A DNA stretch of 64,000 bases from Leuconostoc inhae KCTC 3774 (GTDB lineage: Bacteria; Bacillota; Bacilli; Lactobacillales; Lactobacillaceae): contig AEMJ01000164.1 of the NCBI GenBank assembly GCA_000166735.2, positions 18,337-82,336 on the forward strand, in the 5' to 3' direction. Every line of letters begins with the position of its first letter. The stretch's first letter is position 1. Below the pieces are notes generated by a model. That model saw only the letters and a list, made by a program, of their open reading frames with translations. It was not told the DNA's origin and did no database searches. Both the position numbers and the translations under genes were made by a program. Shown one piece after another: positions 29,558-39,203 of this stretch.

Positions 29558-30418
29558 ATGTCTCTTACGGACACTTACACACTAGCAAACGGTACTAAAA
29601 TACCCGTCCTTGGTTTTGGTACTTGGCAATCCGCCGATGGTGATATTGCTTACCAATCAGTCAAATGGGCGCTCGATGCTGGCTATCGACACATTGATAC
29701 AGCCGCAATTTATGGCAATGAAGCATCAGTTGGCCGGGCGATCAAAGATTCAGGTATACCACGAGAATCCTTGTTTGTGACATCTAAACTTTGGAATGAT
29801 GCACGAACCTATGAAACAGTAACAAACGCACTGGACGTATCACTCGATAAATTAGGCCTTGATTACTTGGACTTATATTTAATTCATTGGCCTAATCCCG
29901 CAGGTGTGCAAATTAAGGGTGAAAACGCTTGGCAGTCTGCCAATGCTGAAACCTGGCATGCTTTCGAAGATGCCTATACAGCTGGTAAAACTAAAGCCAT
30001 TGGTGTTTCTAATTTCCAAATTCATCATCTAGAGGCATTAACTAAGACACAAACCATAGCCCCTATGGTTAATCAAAACTTCCTTAATCCTTCTGATCAA
30101 CAAGTAGAACTTGTTGCTTACAATAATGCACACAACATTCTAAATGAGGCTTACTCACCATTAGGTACTGGAAAGCTAATCGACCTGCCACAGGTCAGTT
30201 CTTTAGCGGAAAAATACAACAAATCTATCCCTCAAATTTTAATTCGATGGTCATTAGATAAAGGATTTTTGCCCTTGCCTAAATCAACTCATGAATCATA
30301 TATTAAAGCTAACGCAGATGTGTTCGATTTCGTATTAACAGGCGACGATATTGCATCTCTAGATAAGTTACAAGCTGTTGGTGAATTGCATACCAATGCT
30401 GATCAAGTATCATTCTGA
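29558..30418 (+). CDS. aldo/keto reductase
   Basis: NAD(P)H-dependent carbonyl reductase of the AKR5-like group, 286 residues. The catalytic tetrad is visible: Asp in HIDTAAIYGNE (which also holds the Tyr), Lys in TSKLWND and His in YLIHWPNP. PKSTHESYIKAN is the cofactor-binding end. Start at MSLTDTYTL (29558) with GGAGG 8 bases upstream. 2,5-diketo-gluconate or methylglyoxal reductase activity is common in the family, but the substrate cannot be read here. Confidence 0.92.
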   Translation: MSLTDTYTLANGTKIPVLGFGTWQSADGDIAYQSVKWALDAGYRHIDTAAIYGNEASVGRAIKDSGIPRESLFVTSKLWNDARTYETVTNALDVSLDKLGLDYLDLYLIHWPNPAGVQIKGENAWQSANAETWHAFEDAYTAGKTKAIGVSNFQIHHLEALTKTQTIAPMVNQNFLNPSDQQVELVAYNNAHNILNEAYSPLGTGKLIDLPQVSSLAEKYNKSIPQILIRWSLDKGFLPLPKSTHESYIKANADVFDFVLTGDDIASLDKLQAVGELHTNADQVSF

Positions 30419-30422
30419 GCAC

Positions 30423-30460
30423 AAAAAAGCGATTGTTTCACGTGAAACAATCGCTTTTTT
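30423..30460. terminator. bidirectional terminator
   Basis: Nearly perfect stem AAAAAAGCGATTGTTTC / GAAACAATCGCTTTTTT between convergent genes. Confidence 0.93.
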
Positions 30461-30467
30461 AATACAG

Positions 30468-31235
30468 TTAAACTGAACGTTTCTTGAAAATTAAATAAGC
30501 AATCACATACATAGCCAAGATGTAAACAAGATAAGCAATCACCACTGTACCTTGTGACATATGCACCATACTTTTAATCATACTAGGACTTGCTTGTCCG
30601 TACGCAGCCATACCAATAAATATGTTAAACGGATTCCACTTTAATATCGGAGCCATATTAATTAACAGCATTGAAATACTACTTAAAATTGGTGTACCAA
30701 CAATCATAACAACACCTAAACCAATGGCCGCACCAGAACTTTTAACTAGATTTGTAATTAATAATACAAGCGCAGCTACGAAAATCATTTGGAACAATGT
30801 GTCTATAACTGTGATTCCCATTGTCTGCCAACCATTCCCTGCGTAACTGACGCGCTCTGAGAAATCAAACTTAGGTGCAAAAATCAATTGTCCAATCATC
30901 GTGCCAATGAATGCACCAATAAACAGTGTTATATAAATGCTAAGATTCAGGAGCAACTTGCTCGTAAATATCATGCCACGACTAAACCGACGTGATAACA
31001 AAGGCCGAATTGTTCCAAAACTAAATTCTTGTGATACGCTTAGTGCCGTAATAATAATACCGACTAGATAAACATAAAATGTTGCATGTCCTAGATCAGT
31101 TATCGATCCAGCACCGCGCTGAGATTTAAAAATACCCATAATCGCTAGTGGGAAAATTACACTTAACCCTAGCCAAATGTACAAACGATTTTGCTTGAAA
31201 GTTTTATAATACTCTTGCTTCATTAAAGTTAACAT
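30468..31235 (-). CDS. ABC-2-type exporter permease
   Basis: 255 residues with six hydrophobic segments and the cytoplasmic loop SQEFSFGTIRPLLSRRFSRG, typical of ABC-2 permeases of peptide or drug exporters (BcrB/NukE-like). It begins 3 bp after the ATPase gene with AAGGGGG as RBS. The substrate is unknown. Confidence 0.85.
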   Translation of the reverse strand: MLTLMKQEYYKTFKQNRLYIWLGLSVIFPLAIMGIFKSQRGAGSITDLGHATFYVYLVGIIITALSVSQEFSFGTIRPLLSRRFSRGMIFTSKLLLNLSIYITLFIGAFIGTMIGQLIFAPKFDFSERVSYAGNGWQTMGITVIDTLFQMIFVAALVLLITNLVKSSGAAIGLGVVMIVGTPILSSISMLLINMAPILKWNPFNIFIGMAAYGQASPSMIKSMVHMSQGTVVIAYLVYILAMYVIAYLIFKKRSV

Positions 31236-31238
31236 CTA

Positions 31239-32144
31239 TTATTCCCCCTTATCATCATTGGCTAACATATCAAGTAATGATTTTTCCAGATTACCAGTTA
31301 CTGTATTCAACGTTTGAATTTGTATGTCAGCGTGATTCATTGCCGTAATAACATTTTGCAAATTATCCGCCCCTGAAATTTGCACATGACCCTCGTCAAC
31401 TGTTACTGTCCATTTATTGTCTTGTGCTAATTGAACTGTTGCATCGTTATCAGACGTATCCATTACCCAACGCACCTTATCATGACTGAAAAATTCTGTC
31501 ATGGTCGCTGTTTCAATGATTTTGCCATGGTTAATAATAACCACATCATCAACTAATTTTTGTAATTCATCTAATAAATGACTTGAAATCAAGAATGCAA
31601 CCCCTTGATCTGCTAAATCACGAATTAATTCACGTAAATCATGGACCGATTGTGGATCTAACCCGTTCATTGGTTCATCCAAGATAACTAACTTCGGATT
31701 ACGAATTAAAGCAATAGCAATTCCCAGACGCTGCTTCATCCCTAGTGAAAAATTTTTAGCTTTTCTTTTGCCAAAATTATCACCATCAATTTGTGTTTTA
31801 TGCATCAAATCTTTAAAATCAGCTGAATCTTGTGTATCCATTGCATACAAATTTAAGTGTTCTAATGCAGTCATATTAGGATAAATAGCAGGATATTCAA
31901 TCAAATTGCCAACTTTATCAAGTGCTTGATGATCACTGAAAGTAATCGGCTTGTCATCAAACAAAATTGTACCACTTGAATAACTCATCAAACCAGTAAT
32001 AGCACGCATGGTTGTTGATTTACCAGCACCATTTGGACCGATAAGTCCAACAATATGTCCTGCCTCAACATTGAAACTGACATTTGTCATTGCCTTCTTT
32101 TTACCAAAATTTTTATCAATATTTTTTACTTCTAATAAAGCCAT
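31239..32144 (-). CDS. ABC exporter ATPase
   Basis: 301 residues: Walker A GPNGAGKSTTMRAI, signature FSLGMKQRLGIAIAL, Walker B LVILDEPMNGLDP, and a C-terminal extension of about 80 residues as in BcrA/NukF-type ATPases. Forms a two-gene exporter with the permease at 30468-31235, a type often used for self-immunity or peptide-antibiotic resistance. Confidence 0.9.
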   Translation of the reverse strand: MALLEVKNIDKNFGKKKAMTNVSFNVEAGHIVGLIGPNGAGKSTTMRAITGLMSYSSGTILFDDKPITFSDHQALDKVGNLIEYPAIYPNMTALEHLNLYAMDTQDSADFKDLMHKTQIDGDNFGKRKAKNFSLGMKQRLGIAIALIRNPKLVILDEPMNGLDPQSVHDLRELIRDLADQGVAFLISSHLLDELQKLVDDVVIINHGKIIETATMTEFFSHDKVRWVMDTSDNDATVQLAQDNKWTVTVDEGHVQISGADNLQNVITAMNHADIQIQTLNTVTGNLEKSLLDMLANDDKGE

Positions 32145-32209
32145 TTTTATTCCCCCATATAGTTTCTATTCGTCACACCGCATCATAGCGTTGTGACTTG
32201 TTAAACAAA

Positions 32210-33064
32210 TTATTTATCCCACGTCACTTTAAAGGTTGGTTTAAATACAAATATAAATGTCACAATTGCCAAAATAATAGGTAAGACAAGCCCTAATAGG
32301 AAACCGTCGAAGCTACTTCGACCAGGGCTAGACATTGTTTTCATTAGCGTTGCAATAAACACAAAAATAACAATTGGCCATTTAAGATAATGAACTCGTA
32401 CTGCCTCGTCAACTGTATCATCACTAATATTTTGCGCTAGATAATGACCTACAGCAAATATAAACAATGCAACTACCATCGTAATGATTGGTTGAATGAC
32501 TCCTTCAAAATGAGAAGTCATGCTACTACTTATGCTCTTGAAAAACAATTTAATCGTAGGTCCAGCAAGAGCGAGCAACCCCAGTGTGAAAATTGTCCCC
32601 GCCGCTTTCAGCCAGTTCGGACCAATAATTGTAGCAATAATCACAAATAAACTAGACATAAAAAAAATGTTAGCAGATACTGTGATGTCGACATTTAAAG
32701 CATCTAATAAGGTATGTGGTTGTAAGGCAGCAGTTAAACCTATATCAACTACATTTGCCACCATAATTGGTAACACAACTAATAGGATCACACGTGTTAC
32801 AAATAATTGGCCACGTGAGATATTTTGTGTGTATAGCCAAGTATCCAATCGACGTGATTGATCATTTAAAAATACGATTATAGCAATGATTAACCAGATA
32901 ACTATCAATTCTGGGCCCAAAGCATCTACAATATCTTGATTAGGCATGCCTGGAATCAACATAAACGACCCCACTGATAAGATAATTAAAATCATGCCAA
33001 TGACTGCTGCCATTATAAATTGGTTTTTTCTAATCGTCGTATATAACTTAAGTGCTTGTCTCAC
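32210..33064 (-). CDS. ABC transporter membrane protein of the YtrA-type operon
   Basis: About 284 residues with six to seven hydrophobic segments; basic N-terminus LYTTIRKNQF. I place the start at GTG 33064, whose last bases overlap the TGA of the ATPase gene (GTGA) and which has GAGG 8 bases upstream. The upstream ATG at 33091 lies inside the ATPase gene. No sequence motif defines the substrate. Confidence 0.82.
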   Translation of the reverse strand: MRQALKLYTTIRKNQFIMAAVIGMILIILSVGSFMLIPGMPNQDIVDALGPELIVIWLIIAIIVFLNDQSRRLDTWLYTQNISRGQLFVTRVILLVVLPIMVANVVDIGLTAALQPHTLLDALNVDITVSANIFFMSSLFVIIATIIGPNWLKAAGTIFTLGLLALAGPTIKLFFKSISSSMTSHFEGVIQPIITMVVALFIFAVGHYLAQNISDDTVDEAVRVHYLKWPIVIFVFIATLMKTMSSPGRSSFDGFLLGLVLPIILAIVTFIFVFKPTFKVTWDK

Positions 33065-33966
33065 GCGTCTACCTCTAATTCTTGTTGCCACGAAAAGGCT
33101 TCTTCGGCAAAACTTGCCCGGAACACGTCCTCACTACTAATCTGTAATTCTTCCACAAACTTAAATTCTGGCCCAGCTAATTTAATACCTAGTTCTTCTG
33201 AAAAATCATTAAACACAATTGTCACAATGTGACCAGTTTGCGCAATAATTGTACCACTCTCACGTAAGAATCGTGGCAATTCTTCCCCAGTAAAGGCCAG
33301 TTGATATTTTTTAATGTTTTTATTGTCTTCAATAGCAAAGGTACGATCAATCGTTTGATTTTTCAACAATAAAATACGGTCAACTAACGTATCTAACTCG
33401 ATTAAATTATGCGAAGCAATTAAAATGGTCGTATTATGTTGTGTTACTTGGTTGACAATTAATTGTTTCACTTGATCACGAATTAAAACATCTAATCCAT
33501 CAAGCGGTTCGTCAAGCAGTACATATTGTGCACGACTAGCAAAACTGACAATAATAGCAAACAAAGCACGCATGCCCTTTGAGTATGTTCGAATACGCTT
33601 ACTGTTGTTCAAACCAAATCGTTTAATTTCAGCATCATACCAAGATTCATCGAAGTTTTCGTATGCTAATTTAAAGATAGTTTTGATTTTTTTAGGCGAG
33701 TAATAGTGCAACCAATTTTCAGGCATATCAACATAACACAGTTGGTCATGCAAGCGTGTCGTTTTATTATAATCTAGATCATCCAACCCAATATGCCCAA
33801 AATCAGGTAGTAGCTCACCAGCAATTGTACCAAATAGTGTCGTTTTACCAGCACCATTTCGCCCTACTAATCCAACTATTTCGCCTTGATGTAATTCAAA
33901 ACAAACGTTTTCTAATACTTGCTTATCCTGAATTTTTTTAGAAATATTCTCAATGACTAATGTCAT
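33061..33966 (-). CDS. ABC ATPase of the YtrA-type operon
   Basis: 301 residues: Walker A GRNGAGKTTLFGTI, signature YSKGMRALFAIIVSF (weakly conserved), Walker B YVLLDEPLDGLD, and a C-terminal extension. It overlaps the GntR gene by 17 bp, and the membrane protein gene follows with a GTGA overlap. This gntR-ATPase-permease order is that of ytrA-ytrB-ytrC operons induced by cell-wall antibiotics. Confidence 0.88.
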   Translation of the reverse strand: MTLVIENISKKIQDKQVLENVCFELHQGEIVGLVGRNGAGKTTLFGTIAGELLPDFGHIGLDDLDYNKTTRLHDQLCYVDMPENWLHYYSPKKIKTIFKLAYENFDESWYDAEIKRFGLNNSKRIRTYSKGMRALFAIIVSFASRAQYVLLDEPLDGLDVLIRDQVKQLIVNQVTQHNTTILIASHNLIELDTLVDRILLLKNQTIDRTFAIEDNKNIKKYQLAFTGEELPRFLRESGTIIAQTGHIVTIVFNDFSEELGIKLAGPEFKFVEELQISSEDVFRASFAEEAFSWQQELEVDA

Positions 33967-34351
33967 GCATCCTCCTTGGTGAATCTAGTTTACCGCTATA
34001 ACAGCTATCAAGCCATTGGTGTAATTCTTGAACCGAAATTGATGCGCGTTTTGCTTCAATGACAACTTCCCCAAGTTGTTCTTGCAGGCTTGCGATCATT
34101 TGTTCATCTGCGGTAAATTCATCATTTGCACGGATAAATGTCCCTCTCCCAGTTACCGTCTCGATAACATTTTGATTTTCCAAAGCACGATAGGCTTTAG
34201 CGACAGTATTTGGATTTAATCCCTCAATTAAAGCCATCTCTCTTACCGAAGGTAATTTTTCCCCAATTATCAGCACGCCTGAAGCAACTTGCGCTTTGAT
34301 ACGCCACATGAGTTGTTCATATAATGGCTGATTCCGCTGAATTTGTGCCAT
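33950..34351 (-). CDS. GntR-family repressor, YtrA type
   Basis: 133 residues: winged helix (QPLYEQLMWRIKAQVASGVLIIGEKLPSVREMA; NPNTVAKAYRALE) and a short C-terminal helical dimer part only, the hallmark of the YtrA subgroup. First gene of its operon. The operator at 34467-34489 matches the AGTGTA-N-TACAC form expected for this subgroup, so it probably represses its own operon. Confidence 0.9.
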   Translation of the reverse strand: MAQIQRNQPLYEQLMWRIKAQVASGVLIIGEKLPSVREMALIEGLNPNTVAKAYRALENQNVIETVTGRGTFIRANDEFTADEQMIASLQEQLGEVVIEAKRASISVQELHQWLDSCYSGKLDSPRRMHDISH

Positions 34352-34466
34352 TTATGTACTTCCTTTTTATTTTTTAACATAAGTTCGGTTCGTCAGCCAA
34401 CCTATATTATTAACTGTGTTTCATTATTCCCCAAGACACACTTGTTGATTATACTGCGTGTATCAC

Positions 34467-34502
34467 GTGTACTATGTTACGCGGTACACTTAATCTTGTC
34501 AA
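34467..34502 (-). promoter_or_regulatory. promoter and GntR/YtrA operator
   Basis: Minus-strand TTGACA (34497-34502), 17-bp spacer, TAACAT (34474-34479). GTGTAC (34467-34472) and GTACAC (34484-34489) form an inverted repeat straddling the -10, with a 13-bp gap between GTGTA and TACAC. Confidence 0.8.
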
Positions 34503-34635
34503 GGTGACTATTTCTAATGAGTTAATTTAATTATTTTTTGAATCATCACAAGCATAGTTATGTTCGCTATAATATATGGTAAGATATGGTCATTAAGATC
34601 ACAAATTGACTGCACCTGCTAAGATTGGAAAAAAT

Positions 34636-34794
34636 ATGCGAAACCAACAAACTATTAATACCATTGTTTTTGTTGCTTTTTTTACTGCTATCACTTTCAT
34701 AGCAACAAGTATACAAGTTCCTATGCCTGCTCTGATTGGGAAACCATTTGTGCATCTTGGTAACGCAGCTGCACTAATTTCTGTTCTTTTTCTA
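34636..34794 (+). pseudogene. ECF transporter S component, 5' part, cut by the conjugative element
   Basis: MRNQQTINTIVFVAFFTAIT and KPFVHLGNAAALISVLFL are the first two helices and conserved HLGNA motif of a vitamin-type ECF S component. The frame then runs into unrelated sequence (RYCKPFYQKS). The missing part is at 63431-63844, starting VVLLGYKRGAIAGGMG; together they make about 190 residues, the normal length. The ATG has GGAA upstream and a TATAAT lies near 34570. Confidence 0.82.
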
Positions 34795-34899
34795 CGATAT
34801 TGCAAGCCTTTTTATCAAAAAAGTCATCTCATTTATCAACAGCTGTACCACAAATAGACCTCACAGTTATATGAGGATTTTATAATATTGAAACTATCG

Positions 34900-36077
34900 C
34901 TATTTATAATTAAATGTTTCTTGATTGATTACCATATGATGAATTAGCCGTAAAACACGATCCATTGCGCCAACTATGATTTTCTTGCGACTCCCAACGA
35001 TGTCCCTTGAGCGTCTACGATACCATTCCGATACGTTACAGGACTGACCTCGCCCCGCAGCTGCCATGACACATAGGACAGTTTTAAACAATATTTTACG
35101 CGCTGTCGCATTGCCCCGTTTCGTTGTAAACCCAGTTGTCTTCATCTGACCAGAATCATTAAACCGGAGATCAATCCCTACAAACGCGTTCATCTTCTGC
35201 GGTGTTGCAAATCGATTAATATTCCCTAATTCAGCTATCAAACACAAGGCATTAACCCGGCCTAACCCAGGTACTGATTCTAAAATATCAACTTCTGCTA
35301 TGACTTCAGCCGCCTTTGACATCGCATCAATAATCGCTAACTTTTGTTCCTGATAGGCTATAATCTTTGTCGCCCAATGTCTTGTCTGTTCCGTTAATGT
35401 TGATGTGACAGGAACAGATACCGCTGTCCTATTAGCCAATGTCAGTAATTTACGGGCAACTTTTAATGCTCTGACTTGTGATGTCCCATATATGGGCTGG
35501 ATCATTTTTGCAACGTGTGCCACTGACTGACCTTTTATCATATGAGCATGCGGGATGATTTGGATAATACGATACAACGACGTACTATTGCCAGCAAACA
35601 ATTGCTCAATTTCAGAAAAAGTATCTTGTAAGCATTTATGTAATCTATTTTTGGCCTGCGCGCCATCATCAGTGATTTCTTGGTAAAAGCGATGCTGATG
35701 ACGTAATTCTAAATACACGTCTCCTTCAACAATTGTAGTTGGATAATGTTTTGTCATCTGTAATGTGGCTAATTGCCGGGCATCAATGGCATCATTTTTT
35801 GTCACACGTAGTGTATCCATCTCTTTTTTGCCTGCAAAGGATTCATCCGTGTATACCCGATATCATGTAATTCCAAATAATATTGAAATCTTCTGGAATA
35901 AACGCCGGTCGCTTCAAAAATCACTTCCAGATTTTCCTGTTGGAGCATGGTTTGTAAGACTTCAAAACCATCCAACGTGTTTTGAATGTGCCCTTCATCA
36001 AGAACTTCACCATCATCCGTCACCAAACAATAATTCAGCTTCGCCTTGCTAATATCTACACCGATAACTTTTCGCAT
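34900..36077 (-). pseudogene. IS110-family transposase, frameshifted as sequenced
   Basis: The N-terminal part (from 36077) begins MRKVIGVDISKAKLNYCL, the RuvC-like DEDD fold with its first Asp, followed by FEATGVYSRRFQYYL. The second part, in another frame, begins EMDTLRVTKNDAIDARQLA and ends with the Transposase_20 region: VPGLGRVNALCLIAELGNI, FVGIDLRFNDSGQ and the catalytic-serine context TKRGNATARKILF. One more T in the T6 run at 35824-35829 joins them into about 392 residues, full length for the family. Confidence 0.9.
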
Positions 36078-36084
36078 CTTATTT

Positions 36085-36260
36085 TTGTCACTTTCTCACT
36101 CATATTTGAAGTCTTCACATCTGGATTCAATTTTCTATACACGAACTCGAAGTTCAAACTACTACAAACGATCTAATACGATGTGAAGCAACCATTTTAT
36201 TATTCGGACTTGCATCCATAAGAACATTCGGTCTCTGCCTTCAAGTTATATTATGACTCA
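36085..36260 (-). ncRNA. predicted IS110 bridge RNA region
   Basis: The non-coding end upstream of an IS110 transposase normally encodes the RNA that bridges target and donor DNA. Here the stretch has a perfect long-range stem CTTCACATC (36113-36121) with GATGTGAAG (36180-36188), and an inner hairpin GAACT-CGA-AGTTC at 36143-36155. There is no ORF. Function and ends are inferred from the family. Confidence 0.5.
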
Positions 36261-36285
36261 AATTTGTGCAAAATAAAAAGCCACA

Positions 36286-36903
36286 TTACTCATGTGACTT
36301 TTTTGCATTTTGTTCCGCGATAGTATTGAGTCGCGTCATAAACTCTTGGACTTCACCAGTTGCTTCAACGATCCTCGGTGTGTCACCTTCTGTCTCAAGT
36401 CTAACTTCTGGTTGATAGGATTGACGTCTTTGTTTCTCTTCTCGATTAGGTAATATTTGATTAATAGCTTGATGTAACTTCAGTCTCATACCTGCTGTAA
36501 TCATGACAGATACAATAACGAGTAATACATGCCAGATACTATCTGAAACAATTTCGCCCCAAAACCACCATAATACTATACCAGACAAGATGACCCCTAA
36601 AATTTGGAATGGATAGATGATACCAACGTGGATATAATGACACCCGAGTAAATATAACAAGACTGGGATAACATAAATTATCAATTTCCACCACTCATTC
36701 AATGAACTAAACATATTTAGAAGATGAGCTATCGGATATATTTTATCCTCAAATGAACTAAGTCCAAGAATCGGATTATCATTAAATGCCCACCAACAAT
36801 TGTAAAACCAAAGAATTATTTCTGGGAAACTAAAAATCACTACAACTAACCAAAATAATCCCATTGCCAAATACAGGGCCAAATCTAATACTAAAAATGT
36901 CAT
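36286..36903 (-). CDS. membrane protein next to the relaxase, unknown function
   Basis: 205 residues: four to five hydrophobic segments in the first 130 residues (one long segment rich in Trp), then a charged cytoplasmic tail (ILPNREEKQRRQSYQPEV..NTIAEQNAKKSHE). It is the last gene of the element's leftward set, 92 bp after the relaxase gene. No family recognised; a mobilisation or surface-exclusion accessory role would be a guess. Confidence 0.7.
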   Translation of the reverse strand: MTFLVLDLALYLAMGLFWLVVVIFSFPEIILWFYNCWWAFNDNPILGLSSFEDKIYPIAHLLNMFSSLNEWWKLIIYVIPVLLYLLGCHYIHVGIIYPFQILGVILSGIVLWWFWGEIVSDSIWHVLLVIVSVMITAGMRLKLHQAINQILPNREEKQRRQSYQPEVRLETEGDTPRIVEATGEVQEFMTRLNTIAEQNAKKSHE

Positions 36904-36995
36904 CAGCTTCTCTACCTAATTTCTAAATAGTTTGTTGCTCTCTACGTCTATTCTATCAGATTTTTACCTAAGTGTGATATTTTTCGTGATTTTAG

Positions 36996-38660
36996 TCACA
37001 TCAATTTTTCCACTTTGTCTGTGGGTTTATTCGCATCACGACTAGCAACAATCTGATTAAATTGATCTAGACTAGTCACCGTTTCACTGAATTTATCTTG
37101 TAATAGGTTTCGTGAGCGTTGCATTGTCTCAATCTCTTTTTCAATCAAAACCAAATTCACCTCACTGTCTTCCATAAGGTCACCCATCATAATTTTTTTG
37201 GCGACTTGATTCAACGCAATTATTTTGTCATCTAATTCTTTCAATTTATTTTTTGCGTGACTAACCGCTTGGTTTAACTTTTCGTAAGCTGTCTCAACTT
37301 GCTTGCCATCTGTCACACCTTGATCAGCCAGAAAATTAATTGCCCCCATTAGTTCATTAACAGTAGTCAGTAGTGGCTCCTTCTTGAGTGGTACTGTGCC
37401 GTTATACAGACTCAATTGTTTCACTAATGCTTCTCCTGTGAGATATTTATTTTTATCGGTTCTCTCACCGTCCATAAAATAGAAATAATCTTTTTGCTTG
37501 ATATAAAAGGCAAAATTGCCATCCTCTAACTGATCAACTTTAAATCCAGGGACAAATAATGTCCCGTTTTTACCCACACCAAATTCAACTTTAACATACA
37601 CACCCCGCCGTGATTCTGACTCAATTTGCCATGGTTCTACCGTTAATTGATAATCAAAATCATTTTGTATTGTCTCAACTTTTTCGACATAATTACTCAC
37701 GCAATCTGCCGTACTAATTTTCGGATTCCCTGCGATTGTTTTTTTGATTTCTGCCAAATTGTATTTATCGGGCTGCTTTTTTGATAACGATCGGCCTCTC
37801 GTATTTTTGATTTGCGGTTCATCTAACAGTTTGTACGTTGCCCATTTTTTTGAGAAATCGACGGCTAGGTTCAAGGCGGCGGCTTTAGTTTTTAAGTCAT
37901 CAATATCACGACTGCATTTTAAAAGATGATCTAATCGCTGTTTGATTTTACTTTTATAGCGTGATTCTGCCTGCCAAACTGTATATTTTTGATGAGTATT
38001 TTTAGGGGACTTTTCAATAATTTTTGCCCCATACTTGGCCGCAATACGATCTGATATTTGCGTGGCTGCCTCATAAGATAAATCTTTGGTTTTGCCATTT
38101 TTAGAATGAATTATTTTCCAGTTAAAGGCCTTACCCGTGACCATATTAGTTGAATTGAAGACAATATGATTATGAATGTGGTCTTGATCCACATGCGTAG
38201 CAATGACAAATTCATGATCTCCATCAGTTAATTCCATCACTGTTTGCCGACCAATCTCGTGAATTTGTTCGGGTGTTAACTCATCTTCTGGTGAAAAGGA
38301 CTGCACTAAATGATGTGCCAACACCGCATTGTTTTTCTCTAATGCGCTACGCTCAAAAATTAAATTTCCTGTTGCTAAATCAACATCATAGTCTGTGCCG
38401 GTTTTCCTAGCTTGTATTTCTTTGGTTTGTAAAAATTCTTCATCAGCGTTCTCTACATCAATAATATGATATCCCGAAACTAATTTTCTGCCAATTGTTT
38501 TTTGATCATTCACAATATATGGAAAAATATTTTTCAAATGGTCACTGATTGGATCCTCTGCTAGGTCAGCGATGCTTGTTTTCTGATCATCTTCTGAATA
38601 GTTTTTTAGATTTCTAATATGTGCCATCGTGTGCACATTATGATGTTTAACATAGACCAT
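36996..38660 (-). CDS. mobA: relaxase, MOBP-type mobilisation nuclease
   Basis: Nicks the transfer origin and pilots the strand into the recipient. 554 residues with the three-His metal motif HVDQDHIHNHI (near residue 184) in a Relaxase/MobA-VirD2 domain covering about residues 1-260. The tail is a long helical region (LDDKIIALNQVAKKIM..QRSRNLLQDKF). The start ATG overlaps the mobC stop by one base (TAATG). Probable Tyr candidates lie in the first 75 residues (YVKHHNVH, NYSEDD, SGYHIID); I cannot say which one is catalytic. Confidence 0.92.
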   Translation of the reverse strand: MVYVKHHNVHTMAHIRNLKNYSEDDQKTSIADLAEDPISDHLKNIFPYIVNDQKTIGRKLVSGYHIIDVENADEEFLQTKEIQARKTGTDYDVDLATGNLIFERSALEKNNAVLAHHLVQSFSPEDELTPEQIHEIGRQTVMELTDGDHEFVIATHVDQDHIHNHIVFNSTNMVTGKAFNWKIIHSKNGKTKDLSYEAATQISDRIAAKYGAKIIEKSPKNTHQKYTVWQAESRYKSKIKQRLDHLLKCSRDIDDLKTKAAALNLAVDFSKKWATYKLLDEPQIKNTRGRSLSKKQPDKYNLAEIKKTIAGNPKISTADCVSNYVEKVETIQNDFDYQLTVEPWQIESESRRGVYVKVEFGVGKNGTLFVPGFKVDQLEDGNFAFYIKQKDYFYFMDGERTDKNKYLTGEALVKQLSLYNGTVPLKKEPLLTTVNELMGAINFLADQGVTDGKQVETAYEKLNQAVSHAKNKLKELDDKIIALNQVAKKIMMGDLMEDSEVNLVLIEKEIETMQRSRNLLQDKFSETVTSLDQFNQIVASRDANKPTDKVEKLM

Positions 38661-39013
38661 TACTCATGCGCCTTTCTGATTTCTCCCTTTAATTTATCAG
38701 CTACTAATTGCGACAAATCTTTGATTGCATCTGTCATTTCTTGAACGTCCAAACTTGAAATATCTTCAAAGGAGTTGGCCAACTTGGCCAGTTGATTGAT
38801 GTTATTGCCGATACGATGTACCTCACTATTTAAATGATACAAATCACTGTAATCTACAAAGACAACTTCTTTGGTAAGCAAGGAAATACGTGCATAATTC
38901 TGAAAATTTTTAAACGGGCTAGCTTTAATTTTATTTTCTAAATACGTACTCTCCTCCTGATTAAACCTAATGATTTTTTGAATAGGTCTTTTTAATTTTT
39001 GTTTGTTTTCCAC
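38660..39013 (-). CDS. mobC: MobC-like relaxosome accessory protein
   Basis: About 117 residues: RHH-like N-terminal region (IQKIIRFNQEESTYLENKIK) and the MobC motif RIGNNINQLAKLAN. It helps the relaxase bind oriT. I start at GTG 39013 (VENKQKLK) because GGGAG lies 8-9 bases upstream; an upstream TTG at 39061 would run through a hairpin. Translationally coupled to the relaxase. Confidence 0.85.
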   Translation of the reverse strand: MENKQKLKRPIQKIIRFNQEESTYLENKIKASPFKNFQNYARISLLTKEVVFVDYSDLYHLNSEVHRIGNNINQLAKLANSFEDISSLDVQEMTDAIKDLSQLVADKLKGEIRKAHE

Positions 39014-39044
39014 TTTCTTAGGCTCCCTATTTTTTAGTTGGGGA

Positions 39045-39131
39045 TTGGGGCAACGCCCCAAATATTAGTTAAACCCACCGTGATTATTTGCGGGGAGTTT
39101 AACTAAAAAACGTGAGATGATATCATCTCAC
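39045..39131 (-). other. candidate origin of transfer (oriT)
   Basis: Just upstream of mobC are three nested symmetries: a hairpin TTGGGGC-AAC-GCCCCAA (39045-39061), a perfect inverted repeat TTAGTTAAAC / GTTTAACTAA (39065-39074 and 39097-39106), and a perfect 20-bp palindrome GTGAGATGAT-ATCATCTCAC (39112-39131). Position beside mobC/relaxase and this structure are typical of oriT. The nic site is not identified. Confidence 0.65.
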
Positions 39132-39203
39132 TATGCTTGCAAAAAGAAATTTTACCTTTTTTGGATAATCCTTTGTCACTATATCTGATTATTTTTTGTT
39201 TTT

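Larger units (their letters stand above)
34860..36270 (-). mobile_element. IS110-family insertion sequence
   Basis: A transposase of DEDD/IS110 type (34900-36077) flanked by about 190 bp of non-coding DNA upstream and about 40 bp downstream. IS110 elements usually lack terminal inverted repeats, so exact ends cannot be set by eye. It sits at the extreme left of the conjugative element, within about 100 bp of the interrupted ECF gene. Confidence 0.75.

Noticed and set aside
34606..34635. An upstream in-frame start for the ECF 5' fragment (34606)
   Set aside because: The ATG at 34636 is preceded by a GGAA site and matches the usual N-terminus; the earlier start adds 10 residues without RBS.
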